A DNA stretch of 64,000 nucleotides, taken from contig NW_025064882.1 of assembly GCF_019112545.1 (NCBI RefSeq), forward strand, positions 2,286,971-2,350,970, in the 5' to 3' direction. The notes under the pieces were generated by a model that ran no database searches, was not told the origin of the DNA, and was given only the letters and a program-made list of their open reading frames with translations. Positions 37,401 through 50,600 of the stretch are shown piece by piece. This DNA comes from Guyanagaster necrorhizus (taxonomy: Eukaryota; Basidiomycota; Agaricomycetes; Agaricales; Physalacriaceae). Made by a program: the position numbers and the translations under genes. The number at the start of each line of letters is the position of its first letter. Within the stretch, counting starts at the first letter, position 1.

Positions 37401-37640
37401 TGAAGATAACTTATACAGGAGGCAGAAAACTAATAGATATAGATTGGTTGAAGAAGAAAGAGAAATGTTTTAATTGCAGGCAGAAGAGCCACATATTATG
37501 AGACTGCCCAAAAAAGAGGCGAAACATGTGAAGATATACAAGCTCAGATTGCTGAGTTACAGAAAGAAGAAGAGAAGCTCAGCAAAAACATAAAGGTGGA
37601 GGAGATAAAAGATGAGGCTGACTAGTGAGCAATTCCATTA
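34446..37640 (+). pseudogene. Gypsy-B leader and gag
   Basis: Transmembrane-like block (DDFFKLL, IIGMLLGLLVII) then QSVTAWIVRHYQ from 34446 to about 34566; its ATG seems to have become ATA. Serine-rich and acidic parts follow (35360-36019). Zinc knuckle at 37466-37507, CFNCRQKSHIL then a stop, then DC; the stop sits where arginine is usual. Confidence 0.75.
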
Positions 37641-38099
37641 GATCAGCCAAAGGACAGAACAGTGTGTCAACAGTAGCTGTGGAACAGACTAATAGTACTT
37701 CCATAGAAACAACTATATCTAACTTATATGCACATTTGAATATACTCTAAATCCTGACTACTATACCCACTAAGAAATCACCAGCTTCAAAAACTCAAAT
37801 GCCTATAGGCCAAACAGGGAGAGAGGCCTCTATCAAGTGGCTCAAACCATTCAACACCAAGTGGACATAGCAAGCCATCAAAGAGGCATCAATAGAGAAA
37901 GCAGCCAAAATAGTACTCAAGAATTAAATATATAATATTTAGACTGAGAAAGTAATCAACAAAATAGTTGAAGAAATAAGAAGAGTGGAACAGTGCTAAG
38001 CACTAGAATGGCTTGATAAACTTTAGGAGCCTAAGAGATATGTCAGAAGGACTAAGACCCTGAGACAGAATCTAACCACTAAGGTCCAAATCAAGATCT

Positions 38100-41000
38100 T
38101 CACAAATTGATCTGTATATATAGTAATAGCCCTGATTGACAGTGGTTGTACTGGCAGTTCTATTAATCATGCTTTTATCAATAAGCATAAACTCCTCACT
38201 AGAGCAACTGCCACCCCCATACCAGTCTATAATGCAAATGGAACTAAGAACCAGGCCTATTCAATAACTGAATTCATTGAGTTACACTTGACTATTGGTG
38301 ACCACTTGGAATGGATTGACCTGGCTATCACTGATCTAGAAACTAAGAAGGTGTTTCTAGATCATGATTGGCTTATCCAATATAACCCCCTAGTCAATTG
38401 AAAGACCAAGCAAATCACTTTTGCATGGTGTAAATGTCAGAAGATCTCTTTCAAGCTATCTGACAAAGATCCCAAAGACAGATAGAATAAAGAGATGGAG
38501 GATAGTGAAACTCTTCTTGTCATAGACATACAACAGGCACTACACATCAGAGTCATACATCATACTAATAATCTGATGGCCAAAGCTAATGCTGATAAAG
38601 AAAAAAAGATCTTCAAGGAAATAGTGCTGAAGTGGACTTAAGATTATCAGGACTTGTTCAGCAAAAAGAGTTTCAATGATCTACCAGAATCAAAATCCTG
38701 AGACTACATTATTAAACTTATCTCCAATGCAAATGCAAATGTTGATTGTAAAATCCACTCCCTTGGCAATCATGAACAATAAGAACTTGATAAGTTCTTG
38801 GATGAGAGTCTCTCCAGTGAATGAATTAGACCCTCAAAATCACTGATGGCTTCTTCTTTCTTCTTTGCCAAAAAGAAGGATGGCAAACTCCAACCAGTGT
38901 AAGATTATTAGAAGCTAAACAAAATGATGATCAAGAATTATTACCCACTTCTATTAATCTCAGAACTAATAGACAAACTCTTTAGGGTCTAATACTATAC
39001 TAAATTGGACATTAGATGGAGCTATAATAATATATGGATTAAGAAGAGCAATGAATGGAAAGCAGTGTTTCAGATCAATCAAGGACTATTTGAGCCTACA
39101 GTCATGTTCTTTGGGCTAATGAACTCACTAGCAACCTTTCAGTAGATGATAAACAACATCTTCAAAGATATCATCACCACTGGAAAGATCACTATATATC
39201 TTGATGATATTCTCATTATGTCTTGAGATTGAGAAGAATATTAATGACTGGTCTAATAAGTATTCACACTAATGAGAAAGCACAAACTCTTTCTTAAAGC
39301 CAAAAAGTGCAAATTCAAGATGTTAGAAACAGAATATCTCAGAGTCATCACTAGTGAAGAAATTATTTGGATAGATCCCATCAAAGTGGCCAGAGTTACT
39401 GAATAGCCAGTACTAACCAAAAAAAAAGAGCTTCAATCCTTTCTAAAGTTCACTAATTTTTACCAACAGTTCATCCATGACTACAGCAAAATTATCTGCC
39501 TAATGACACAGCTAACAGAGAATGCTCCATGGAATTGAGAGCCTTTCTAACAGCTTGCATTCAACAACCTAAAGTGACAGCTTGCAGAAGACATCATTCT
39601 TACCATCTCAACTTAGGATAGATAATTCTGAGTCAAGGCTGACTCAAGCAAAGAGGTGATCAGAGCCATACTCTCTCAAGAACAAGAAGAGAAGTGGTGG
39701 TCCATAGCCTTCTTATCTAAGACTCTGACAATAACAGAGCACAACTATGAAATTTATGATAAGAAACTCCCTGCTATACTGCTGGCTCTGAAAGAGTGGA
39801 GGTATTATCTGATTGGAATGACCCAGATCTTTGAGATCTGAACTGACCATCAAAATCTCTGCTACTTCTGACAACCTCAGAAACTCAACCAGTGACAAGC
39901 CCAGTAGGTAACAGAGCTTTCTGAGTACAGTTACACACTCCACCATAAAGCCAGAACTGCAAACAAGAAGATGGATTTGCTCAGGAGGAGGGCATCATAA
40001 CCAAGGGGAATACAACAATAATAGTGTAGTGTTATTAAAGCCCAAACACTTTTGGACAATGATAATGCTTATAGAGAAGGAGATCTATAAAAGGATCAAA
40101 AGTGTCATCAGAAACAGCAGTAAATAGGACCAACAAGTGTCTCCATCACTGAACTATAAGTGAGAAATAATAAAGGAGAGAGGACTGATCCACTATAATA
40201 GATGGATCTACATTTTATGAGAACAACAACTTAGAGATAAGATCATTGCTATATGCCATGATCATATCACAGCAGAACATCTAGAAATCACAAAGACTAA
40301 AAAACTTGTTCTCTGCAAGTACTGGTGACTGAAGATAAGTCAAAACATCAAGTACTATATAAAGAGATATAAAATGTATCAAAAAGGAAAATCCACAACT
40401 CAACTGAAGGTCATCTCTTTTTATTCAAATGAGATACCACACTCACCATGGATATATATTTCTGTCAACATAATCATTGGCCTACCAGACTGCAACAGTT
40501 ATGATGCAATTATAGTAATTATTGATTAGTTCTTGAAAGCAATTATTCTGATTGCATGTTTAACAGAATTAACCTTTGAAGAGTGAGCCAAGATCCTCTG
40601 AGATAAAGTTTACACCAAATATAGCATGTCTCAAGTTATAATATCAGATCAAAGACCTCAATTTGTCTCAAAGTTCCTCAATGAATTGTATCAACTTCTG
40701 AACATTTAGTAAAATACATTAATAGTATACCATCCACAGATGGATGAATAGACAAAATGAGTTAATCAGAAGATTGAAAAATACCTCTGACTATTTATTA
40801 ATTACCAACAGGATGACTGAATAGAATGGCTTACTCTCATAGCTTTCTAGCATAATAACTAAGTCCACTTAGTCACTGGAAAAACACTATTTTTCATTAA
40901 CTATAGCTGACATCTTAATGTCTCCTAAATTAAGCCTGTCCATACCATGATCTCTGCATCCTCCAACTTCACACATACTATGTCCAAAGTCCATGAAGAA

Positions 41001-42010
41001 ACTTGCATCACTCTTGAAAAAGTGGCATCCTCTATGAAGAAACAATATAACAAATACTGTACTCTTGCCTATGCATATAATATCAACAATAAAGTCTGAT
41101 TGGACACAACTAATCTCTATCTGCCACACCTCAAGAAAAAACTTGCAGACAAACACACCGGCTCATTCACAATAACTATAAAAGCCAGAGTCTCCACTTA
41201 TAAGCTCTGTCTTCTCATAATCTGAAAAATTCATGACATTTTTAATGAATCTCTCCCAAACTCTTTTATTGTCCCTGCATTTCCAAATCAGAAATATCCA
41301 CCACTGCTCCCATCTGATCTCATTGATGATGAAAAACATTATAAAATTGATCAAGTTCTTAATCACCAATAGTGCAAAGTCCATGCATATAGTGGCAGGA
41401 TGTGTTAGACTCAAGCTGCATGTGATCATAAGTATGTGATAAACTGACATCACTTTATGTTTGAGTATTCCATCAGAGTCCACTAATGTGAATATTGATT
41501 GTTGTGCTTCAAGACCTGTTACAATTGACTCAAGAGTAAAATAATGTGAAGATAAACTTTAGCTCAAAGCTGGATTATATCAGTGAAAGCTGTCTTACTT
41601 ATATACTACAGAGCATTCAGCTATAAATATGACTACCTATTGTATCTGTGCTCATTGTTATGCTTTTTGTCCTTGAGCATCACTACTATCTACAAAAAGT
41701 TCATTGTGCATCATTAAGCATTGCCATTGCATCAAAAGATAATGACTGACTGGGCTGTTGTGTTGACTAAGTCTGTCTCATGGTCTTAAATGCTGATGCC
41801 TAAGCACTCTGACTAAGCATAAATAGAGGTTAAGTCAAAGAAATAAAAGAAAAAAGAATAAAATCATAATAGAATGACTATAACTATTGACTACCTCATC
41901 AGTTGAAAGAGATATAGCTCAGAATCTAACCAGTGGATTAATGAAAAGTGGATGGATGCTGATAATACTATAAAAGACTATGAATTATCTCTAAATTAAG
42001 CTATCAGAAT
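38100..42010 (+). pseudogene. Gypsy-B pol: protease, RT, RNase H, integrase, chromodomain
   Basis: Retropepsin-like ALIDSGCTGS near 38133; reverse transcriptase near 38780-39500 with active site YLDD (39197-39208); RNase H with VKADSSKEVI near 39630 and the 61-codon open run 39656-39841; integrase near 40250-41150; chromodomain start near 41325 (HYKIDQVLNH), broken by the solo LTR at 41403-41871 and resumed near 41877-42000 (DYLIS, SESNQWINEK). Purine tract AAGAAGAGAG precedes the 3' LTR. Confidence 0.88.
41403..41871 (-). repeat. Solo LTR inside Gypsy-B
   Basis: 469 bp on the minus strand, the same length as the Gypsy-1 LTR, flanked by GGATG (41398-41402) and GAATG (41872-41876). It splits the chromodomain of Gypsy-B. 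No internal sequence remains, so LTR-LTR recombination removed the rest. Confidence 0.88.
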
Positions 42011-42032
42011 GATAATTTTAAGAAGAGAGTAA

Positions 42033-42493
42033 TATTATAATTTTTCCATTTTTTTATTCATTTTAATCTCTATTTATGCTTAGTCAGAGTGCTTATACTG
42101 GTGCTTAGAACTGTGAGACTGGCTTTATTATCACAATAAGCCAAGTCCATCATTGTCTTCTAATGCAACAACAACTCTTGATAATACACAATGACTCTTT
42201 TATAAGTAGTAACAACAACCAAAGATAATGAGCACAAAGGCTTGAATAGATACAATAGATAGTATTATCTTTGTTTTGATAGATGAATAGTATATAAGTA
42301 AGATAACTCTTACTGTATAACCTCAGCTTTAAGCTAAAGTTTATTCTTATATCATTTCACTCTTAAGCTAATCTACTAAGGCCTTAAAGCATTTGGTCAT
42401 CAGACACAAATAGTAGACTCTGATATGACTATACAAATATAATACAGTATCAGTTTATCATATGTTCTGATCACATGTGACTTGGATTTAACA
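42033..42493 (+). repeat. Gypsy-B 3' LTR
   Basis: 461 bp from TATTATAATTTTTCC to TTTAACA, matching the 5' LTR in length. Its first G has become A, which hides the TG end. Confidence 0.88.
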
Positions 42494-42498
42494 CTATC

Positions 42499-43640
42499 AG
42501 TCTGAACTATAGTATTAAGCCTATGAGTTACTCAGACCTCTGTCAGTTTCTGAATGGCCATAGGATTTTATTTCCATGGATTTCATTGAACAACTATCAG
42601 ACTCTAATATATTTACCATCATCTTAATAGTCATAGACTGAGCTAGCAAGCAAGCCATCTTCATCTCCACTCATGACACTATTAACTCTATAGAGCTCAC
42701 TCAACTTTTTCTTATCCATGTCTTTTTCAAATATGAGATATCCAGTCACATCATATCTGATCATGATGCTGAATTTGTCTCCCAATTTACTCACACTCTA
42801 GCCACCACCCTTAACATGGAACTCCACCTTACTTCAGGTTATCCTCCAGAGGCTAATAGATAAACTAAACAGACAAACTAAACTCTGGAATAATATATTC
42901 ACATCTACTGCTCCTACCAGCAGGATAACTGGAACACCCTCTTACCTATTGCTGAGTTTGCCTACAACAATACCTCTAGTGCATCCACTGGGATTTCCCC
43001 ATTCTTTGCCAACAAGAGTTACCACCCTAATATCACTGTTCATCCTGAAAGAGACATTGCCTCTGCTTGGGCCCAAGACTTTGCAGTTGATCTTGATGAA
43101 CTCTATTAAGTATTAAAAGATGAAATCTCTGAGGCTTAGGCTCACTATAAGATCTAAGCAGACAAGCATCAGATTCCAGTGCTCTCATTTACAGTGGGCA
43201 ACAAGATCTACCTCAGTTCCAAATATATCAAAACCACTCATCTGACCAGGAAATTCTCAGAGAAATATCTCAGCTCTTTTGAAATCATAGCTCAACTGAG
43301 TTTCCACTCCTTTATGCTGAGACTTCCACTGGATCTCCAGTCCATTCACCTGGTCTTCTATATGTTAAATTGGAACTCATAGAAGAAAACACCATTCTTA
43401 ACTGAATCCAACCACCATCACCTCTAGTCAAAGTTGATAGAGAAGAATATTTTGAAATAGCCTAAATCCTTGACTCTAAGCTGGACTGCCAGTTCTGCTG
43501 TCTACTGCTATACAAAATTCAGTGGCTAGGCTATAAAGGTATCAATAAAGAGTTTGCTTGGTTACCAGTCTCTGAGTTCTCTGCCAATGAATTTATTGAA
43601 AAATTCCATCATCAATACTCAGACAAATCAGGACCCTTAT
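42499..43640 (+). pseudogene. Integrase and chromodomain of a second Gypsy lineage
   Basis: Blocks DFISMDFIEQL, HIISDHDAEFVSQF, LTSGYPPEANR, LLPIAEFAYNNTSS, ISPFFANKSYHPNI and the GPY-like RKFSEKYLSSFEII identify a chromovirus integrase clearly different from that of Gypsy-1 and -B. A chromodomain (LYKIQWLGYKG, FAWLPVSEF) follows at about 43490-43640. Preceding RT and RNase H are missing. Stops at TGG and CAG positions. Confidence 0.85.
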
Positions 43641-44005
43641 CCAAAGTCACTCAATCATTCCATTCTTAATACAATGTGACTCTGAATGCCACTAGCACTC
43701 CATCTTACTATTTCAATTTTAATCATCAATTACTATTATTTCAATCATCTCTTTTACACTTTCAAAGTCAAAATCTTGTATTTACATTTTTTTTCTCCAC
43801 TACCAACATCCAATGCTTCTTTCTATATACATTTCATACAAAATCTTTACAAGAAAGCAGAACCTGATAGATCCACACCAGAACTCAAACTCTTCCCTCA
43901 TCTCTTCAACTCCTCTATACCCTCATCCAGCCTCTTCAATATTGTCTCTCACAGATCTTTCACCTTTTAATCCTTCTCATCCTTGAAAAGCAGATGAGCC
44001 TTCTT

Positions 44006-45250
44006 TCAGGCCTTCAATTCAGACTCTGAAAACAACTCTGAGGGAGATGATATATTGTCTGACCCATAATCATCCTGATGACCTGCTATAATACCACAGA
44101 CATCCACCATCTTGTCTGCCAACTTATTTATATGATACATCAACTTGCATATTAACTTTGAAAGTTGGTGGAGATCAGTAGAGACCTCCATGCTGCTGAT
44201 CACCTCACTTGCAGTGACACTCTTGTTAAATGAATAGATGATCTTCTTAACCTTGCAATAAGCACAAGTCTGCCTACAGCTGGCATCTTTGATTATTGAA
44301 TATGCATAACATGGTGCACTATCTTGACAATAGTGCATACAACTCTCTGAAAACAGAACTAAGACAAGCCAACCAGAAACAATAAAACACTTACTTTCAC
44401 CACTTAATTTCTCCTCACTCTCTACTGGCCCTGCAACCTCTAACTTTGCCCTTTTCTTGGGACTGACCACTATCTCCATCTCACTGTCACCCACCACACT
44501 CTGAGACTTGAACTTCTGTTTTTGGCCTTATTCTGCCAGAACCACTGCTCTCCTCTTCCCCTCTCACACTGTCTTTCTCCTCTTCAGGGTTTCTTCAGAT
44601 TCTTCTGACTCATCATCTCTCTCAGTTCTCTTGTTCTGTTCATCATCAGACTCTAGAGGCATATGGCCAGTCACTCTCTTGAAGCAAAGACTGAAGCCAG
44701 AACTAAACTGTTCTGCCAGCATTTGACACAGCCAAAAATCAATGGCCTCTATGAGGGTCATTTACAATCCATCCTCTGTAATCATCTCCTCCTGCTCTAT
44801 CTCCAAGGCCTCAGCCCTCACTGCAGTCTCTACAGCCTCTCTCTTCTCAGCCTCCCTCTGAGCTGTCTCTCTCAAAGCCTCCTCCACCACCTTCATCCAT
44901 CTTTCTGCTATCTGCCAGACCTCCTCTCTTTTGCTCTTCAACCTCTCTTGCTGCTTCTTTCTCCATGCCTCTCAGGCCACACAGTCTACCTGGACCTTCT
45001 CCTCTCTCTCTCTCACTCTCTTTTCCACTCCAAGTGGACTTTGACAGCCTCCACATACTCTTTCTTCATGGTTTGCTATTCCAGACAGAATAATTCCTTA
45101 GCCTCTTCAGAGCTATCAGAAGTGAGATCTCTCACCAAAGGCTTGAGAGTGTATGAACAACAATACATAGTGAGAGACAACATAGTTGCAAAAGTCTAGG
45201 CAATGGTGATGGTATCTGATCAAGTTGCAAAATTTCCCATGGCCACCAAC
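44006..45250 (-). pseudogene. Antisense accessory frame with coiled coil and cysteine cluster
   Basis: On the strand opposite to the integrase, between it and the 3' LTR remnants, lies a decayed frame. From its N-terminus: a long charged coiled-coil (EALRETAQREAEKRE near 44860), LIEAIDFWLCQMLAEQFSSG, an acidic and serine-rich linker, VVSPKKRAKLEV (nuclear localisation-like), a small cysteine cluster (CRQTCAYCKVKK) and a C-terminal helical part with LADKMVDVCGIIAGHQDDYG. The last 163 codons (44006-44497) are open. The CxxCxxxKK pattern resembles one half of a fungal Zn-cluster, but a second half is not visible. Could be a gene captured by the element or an independent relic. Confidence 0.5.
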
Positions 45251-45814
45251 AATCTTTCATGTGGCCTCACCAGCCATCAGGATCTATGCTCTTGAGGGCA
45301 AGAATGCTAACAGGAGGATACTATTATGTGCATGCCACTAGCCTTTGTGTCATCTCAACTAACCATAGATTCAATCACCAAAACCCATCAGACTCTGTCC
45401 ACTTCCTATTACCTATTAATTTTATTTTCACCATTATTATTTCACATCTATATTTCACATTGTAATATCTAGACTCCAAACTCAGTAGCAAATATTGATA
45501 TCAAAACCCAATAGAATCTGACTTGAAATTAGCTACTATTAGTATATAAAGCCATGTAGAATTATTGTAACTACTCAGTTCAAATATCAACTTGGATAGC
45601 CATCTACACTTCATACTCACTTTAACTCCTCTCTATCTTATCTGTCAGATTCCACTCCAAAGAATACTCCTCTTTGCTTCTCCAACAGAACTCTGTTCCA
45701 TCTATCCAAATTTTTAGGCCCTGACTCAAGAGTGACATTGCCAATAGCTTCATTGATGCTCACACATTCTGTCAGTCTCCATGCATGCACTTGAACCCAC
45801 TTGATTGACATGTT

Positions 45815-46159
45815 CCTGACACACTTAATCTTGAGTCAACATTGCATTGACCTTGAGACATAACACTACTACATGAATAGTGAACTCAGTTGTGACTGTA
45901 TGAACTCAATACAGTGACTGTTTATCACATGTTAGTGGTCATATATCATCTGAGCCTAATAATAAGTAGAATAGCTCTCACTGTATATCTTCAGCTTCAA
46001 GCTAAAGTTTATACTTTACTATTCTACCTCAAGCCACTTGCAAAGGCCTTAGAATACAATGTCATATAAACACATCTAGTGAACTTGAATATGACTGTAC
46101 AAATATGATACAGCATTTATTTATCATGTGTTTCAGTCACATGTCACTTGAACTTAATA
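45815..46159 (+). repeat. Two LTR 3' ends in tandem
   Basis: About 45815-45962 matches the last part of the Gypsy LTR (GACTGTATGAA ... CATGTTAGTGG ... CTAATA) and 45963-46159 matches the same part again starting at the TATA-to-start segment (AGCTTCAAGCTAA near 45990), ending TTAATA before CATAG. The upstream LTR halves are missing. Confidence 0.6.
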
Positions 46160-46164
46160 CATAG

Positions 46165-47206
46165 GAGTAACTGTCAAGAAAGTGGAATAGTTGTTGAATA
46201 GCATATAATATTGTTGAAAATCCTTAGTGTTGCACAAGATAGACTTCAGGCTGGTAAGACCAGAAAGAATGAACTTCTTGTTTTACAGCTTCTACAGAAC
46301 TTGTATTTATACTCTCCAGGCTTGTATCTAGAATTTACTATAACTTTCTCTTTCTCTCAAGCTTACTCATCAACTTTTGGCATGATGCTGGATTACTCTT
46401 TCTAGAACTTTCCAGCAAAATCCCAACAGATATATTTGATCAAGTTCTAACAGTAAGATAAATGAATGAGCTGACTAGTGAATGATATGGCAGTTTCTGG
46501 AGCTCAGCTCAATCTTCTGATGAAAGCATAGAGAAGTCATATTGATGTAATTTGAATCCTGCATCTATAGGAGTTGAAATTGGATATCTGTTTGGCCAAA
46601 TTGAGATACAATCTGATTAATGAGTGCTATTTGTGATAGAGCAATGGTGTGATTGTTATAGTTTTGAGATATAGCAATGCCAATATAAAATTTCACTTCT
46701 CCTAGATCTGAGATCATCTATTTTTCTTTCATCTGCATCTTGAACCTTTCATTCTCCTCTTTTGAGCTAGCTACAGTCAGGAAGTCATCAATATGAACAG
46801 CAGCAAGGATAGTGCCAGAAGCAGTTTTTCAGTGGTATATGCAATATTCTGCACTAAAATGAGTGAAATCCCATAAGATCATTGCTTTATTCATAGTTTT
46901 GTTCTAGATTTGGCCACTCTATTTTATGCCATATAATCTGTATTGAAGTTTCCAAACTCAGTCCTCTCATTCAAGTTTTTCAAATCTTTTGAGCTGTTCT
47001 ATGTATTAGATCTCATCTTCAGGAAGCAAGCCATATAAGAAGGCTGTTTTTACATATATTTATTGTGTGTTCCAATCTAGAGCTGCAGTGATATGTAGCA
47101 GTATTCTTTAGGATTCTATGTGAGCAGTCAGAAAGATAGTTTTAGTATAGTCTCTTTCATATATTTGTTTGAAATCTTTAAAGACAAGATAGACTTTTTA
47201 TCTGAC
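46165..47206 (-). pseudogene. Copia-2 reverse transcriptase, central part
   Basis: Minus-strand blocks YERDYTKTI, DVKTAFLYGLLPEDE-like (VKTAFLYGLLPED), LYGIK and AAVHIDDFLTVASS with the catalytic HIDD at 46784-46795, then ISDLGEVKFYIGIAI. Interrupted by stops. Joins 55304 across Gypsy-D and 31480 across Gypsy-A. Confidence 0.85.
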
Positions 47207-47671
47207 TGTTAGGCCTAAGCTGCATGTGATCAACTAGCATGTGATAAACTAACATGGCTTCATGTTTGAGCCTTTTATCAGAGTTCACTTATATGTACCA
47301 ATGTTGATTCTCTATGCTTCAAAGCTTTGTGTGACTAGCTTAAGAGTAGAATGAGATGGAATAAACTTTAGCTCAAAGCTGAGGTTTATCAGCAAGAGCG
47401 AGTCTTTTTAAATACTGTTCAAGATCTGCTAATTATACTATGTACTTATTGTGTATCCCTCTGTTTCTGTGCTCATTGTCCTGGACTATCGTTACCATAC
47501 ATAAAAGGTTGGTTGTGCATTATTGAGCAATGCCACTGTATCGAAAGACAATGACAGACTTGGTTAGTTGTGATGACTAAGCCTTATCCCATGATCTTAG
47601 GTGCCTGTTCTAATGCTCTGACTAAGTGTAAATAAGAGTTAATCAGGAAAGGAAATAGAAAAATCATAACA
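47207..47671 (-). repeat. Gypsy-D 3' LTR
   Basis: 465 bp; preceded on the minus strand by CTTAAGGAGGGGGTAA. Contains AGCTTTGAGCTAA, the exact partner of the primer site at 54820-54832. Confidence 0.92.
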
Positions 47672-47689
47672 TTACCCCCTCCTTAAGAC

Positions 47690-50600
47690 CATCATTCTAA
47701 TAGCTTAGTTAAGGGATAATTCATATTTATGTATGGCATCCTCTATATTCATTTGTTTTTTATTTACTCACTGGTTGGATTCTAGTCCATATCCTTTTCA
47801 ACTGACTAGATAATCAACTGTTGTCATCATTCTGCTCCCTTTGGCTCAGATCTTTTACAGTTTATAATTTAGGATTTGGTCAATTTCATAATATTTCTCA
47901 TCATCAATCAGATCAGAGGATGGTGAAGGTGGTCATTGTTAGTTGAGGAAGGCCAGTGTGATGTATGGAGTCAGCAATATTTTATTAAACACATCATGAA
48001 CTCTCCAAGTGGTTAGCAATTTGAGTTTATAGGCACTGGCCTCGATTTTTGAAATGATTAAGAATGGTCCAGTGTGTTTGTTAGCCAACTTGTGTTTGGA
48101 ACATAAGAGATAAAAATTGGAGATGTCAAGCCATACTTTGTCATCAGTGGTATATGTATATGCTAGACAACATCATCTGTCATATTGTTTTTTTATGGTC
48201 TGTGCAGCTTTTTCAAGAGCTATTTTTGTTTCAGCATGAATCCTTTCCATTGTTGAGGTGAAGTTGGTAGAAGCAGAGGTTGTAATTTGGTGCTATTCTA
48301 TATGGATAACATTAGGATGTCATTCATAGTTAATGAAAAAGAAGATTTTTCCTATAACAGAGTGTATGCAGCTGTTATATTGGAATGCTGTGAGAGCAAG
48401 CTATTCAATCCAGTCATTTTGTCAATAGTTAATAAAGAGATATAGATATTTCTCAACTTCTTGGTTGACATGTTCCGTTTGCTCATCCATTTGAGGATGA
48501 TAAGCAGTGGAGGCATTTCATTTGATATTTAGGAGCCAGTGGAGGTCATCAAGGAATTTAGAGACAAATTGTGAGTCTTTATCTGAGATGACAACTTGAG
48601 GTATGCTATATTTGGTATAGACCTTATCACATAATATTTTTGCCTATCCTTCAGAAGTTAGCTCTATTGAACAAGTGATTAGAATGATTGCTTTTGAGAA
48701 TCAATTGATAATGACAAGGATTATATTATATTCATTGCAATCTGGTAGTTCAGTGATCATATCAACAGTGATATGAGTCCATGGCAATGAGAGGACCTCA
48801 TTTGGGTAGAGTGGGGCTGCTTATACCTGCATTGAAGATTTTTCCCACTGGCAGACTTTACATGCTTTAATATATGTGATGATATCATTGCCTATTTTAG
48901 GCTACCAGTACTTCCATAGTATCAATTCTTTGGTCTTGGCTATACCAGGGTGACCAGTGGTTGCATGGTCATGACAAATGGTGATGATTTCATCATGTAG
49001 TCTTTGGTCTCAGGAAATATAAATTCATCCATCATAGCAGATGAGTCCTTCTTTTTTGGTTAGACCTTGTTTATAGTTGAGAGATGAGACCACTCACTGG
49101 TCCCATTTATGACTATCTCAAGTCATGCTTTTAATGCACTCATGGATTTCCTCCTCAGTTAGTATCATCATTGCCCAGAAGTGTTCAGGCCATAATAATA
49201 TGACTCCTTTGTTATCAGCCTCTCTCTGGTCATGATCTGCTCTTCAGCTAAGAAGGTTGGCCTTCTTATTTGCTATCTCTGCTTTGTAATGAAAAGTGTA
49301 TTAATACTGACTTAGTTCAATAACCCATCTGGCTTGATAGTGGTTAAGTTTCTGGGGCTGTTGGAAGTAATAGAGGTTTTGATAATCTGTCCAGATCTCA
49401 AAGATTTCTATTATTCTGATCAGATAGTGTCACCACTCCTCTAGAGTAAGCATGATCACTAATAACTCTTTATTATAGATCTCATAGTTTCATTCTATGA
49501 CAGTGAGTGCCTTAGAAAAAAATACCACTAGGTGCCATTTCTAGTCTTGTTTCTAAGAGAGTACAGCACTGATTGCTCTTTTGCTAGAGTCAGCTTCCAC
49601 TTGGAACTTCTCTGCTTGTATAAAAATAGCAAGTATGATGTCTTTGGCTATTCGCTGCTTGAGATCATTAAAGGTGGTTTTTTGAGGGATTTCTCAGATC
49701 CAGAGAGCATTGCTGGTTAATTGTGTCATAGGTTGAACAACTTTGCTGTAGTCTCAGATAAAATGATGGTAAAAGTTCATGAATCCAAAGAATGACTGTA
49801 GTTCTTTCTTCTTGGCTGATTCTGGCCACTTGGTCACCTCTATCACCTTTACTGGATCCATTCAAATGCTTTCTTCACTAATGATAATCCTGAGATACTC
49901 GGTTTTGAGTACTTCGAACTTGCACCTCTCCACTTTAAGGAATAACTTATGCTTCCTCATGAGAGCTAGGATCTATCATACTAGCTTCTGATGTTCTTTC
50001 TTCATTTTGGACATGATCAAGATATCATCAAGGTATATGATAACTTTCCTGATGGCAATGAGGTCTCTGAAGATGTCGTTCATCATCCATTGGAAAGTGG
50101 CCAGAGAGTTGGTCAGGCCAAAAAACATTACTATTAGCTTAAACAGGCTCCAATTTGTTCTGAATGCAGCTTTCCATTCATCCCCCTCTTTGATTCAGAC
50201 ATTATTATAACCCCACCAGATGTTCAATTTGGTGTAATACTTGGCTCTTTGGAGTTTGTTCATGAGTTCTGAGATTAAAGGAAGGAGGTAATGATTCTTG
50301 ATCATTATTTCATTAAGTCTCTGATAGTTCTGAACTGGTTGGAGCTTACTGTCCTTCTTTTTGATGAAGAAGAACAGAGAAGCCATCAGAGATTTTGATG
50401 GCTGAATTTGTCCACTAGCCAAGTTCTCTTTTAGGAATTTGTTGAGCTCCTGTTGCTCATTGTTGCTGAGAGAGTAGATTTTGCAGTCCAGATTGGCATT
50501 TGCATTTGAGATCAGCTCAATTGCATGATCCCAGAGTTTTGATTCTGGCAACTTGTCAAAACTTTCCTTCTTGAATAGATCTTTGAAGTTCTGGGCCTAT

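Larger units (their letters stand above)
33891..42493 (+). mobile_element. Gypsy-B, full-length chromodomain Gypsy element
   Basis: 8603 bp with two LTRs of equal length (461 bp: 33891-34351 and 42033-42493). Left flank CTATT (33886-33890) and right flank CTATC (42494-42498) agree at four of five bases, as expected for a duplication that suffered one T/C change. Primer site 34353-34365 pairs with 34183-34195. Domains: leader, gag, protease, RT, RNase H, integrase, chromodomain. A solo LTR interrupts the chromodomain. CpG is almost absent. Confidence 0.9.
31486..46159 (+). mobile_element. Gypsy-A, chimeric or rearranged, carrying Gypsy-B
   Basis: The ends are supported by the duplication CATAG at 31481-31485 and 46160-46164. 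The 5' LTR is 31486-31939; the 3' end is a partial LTR. The left interior (31940-33885) is leader/gag related to Gypsy-1, whereas the right interior (42499-45250) holds an integrase and chromodomain of a different Gypsy lineage plus an antisense frame. RT is missing altogether. Either an internal deletion and recombination produced a chimera, or a second element sits inside A and its left border is lost. Confidence 0.7.

Noticed and set aside
44663..45199. 178-codon plus-strand leucine/serine-rich frame
   Set aside because: It is the complement of a glutamate/lysine-rich coiled coil on the minus strand, which explains its odd composition.
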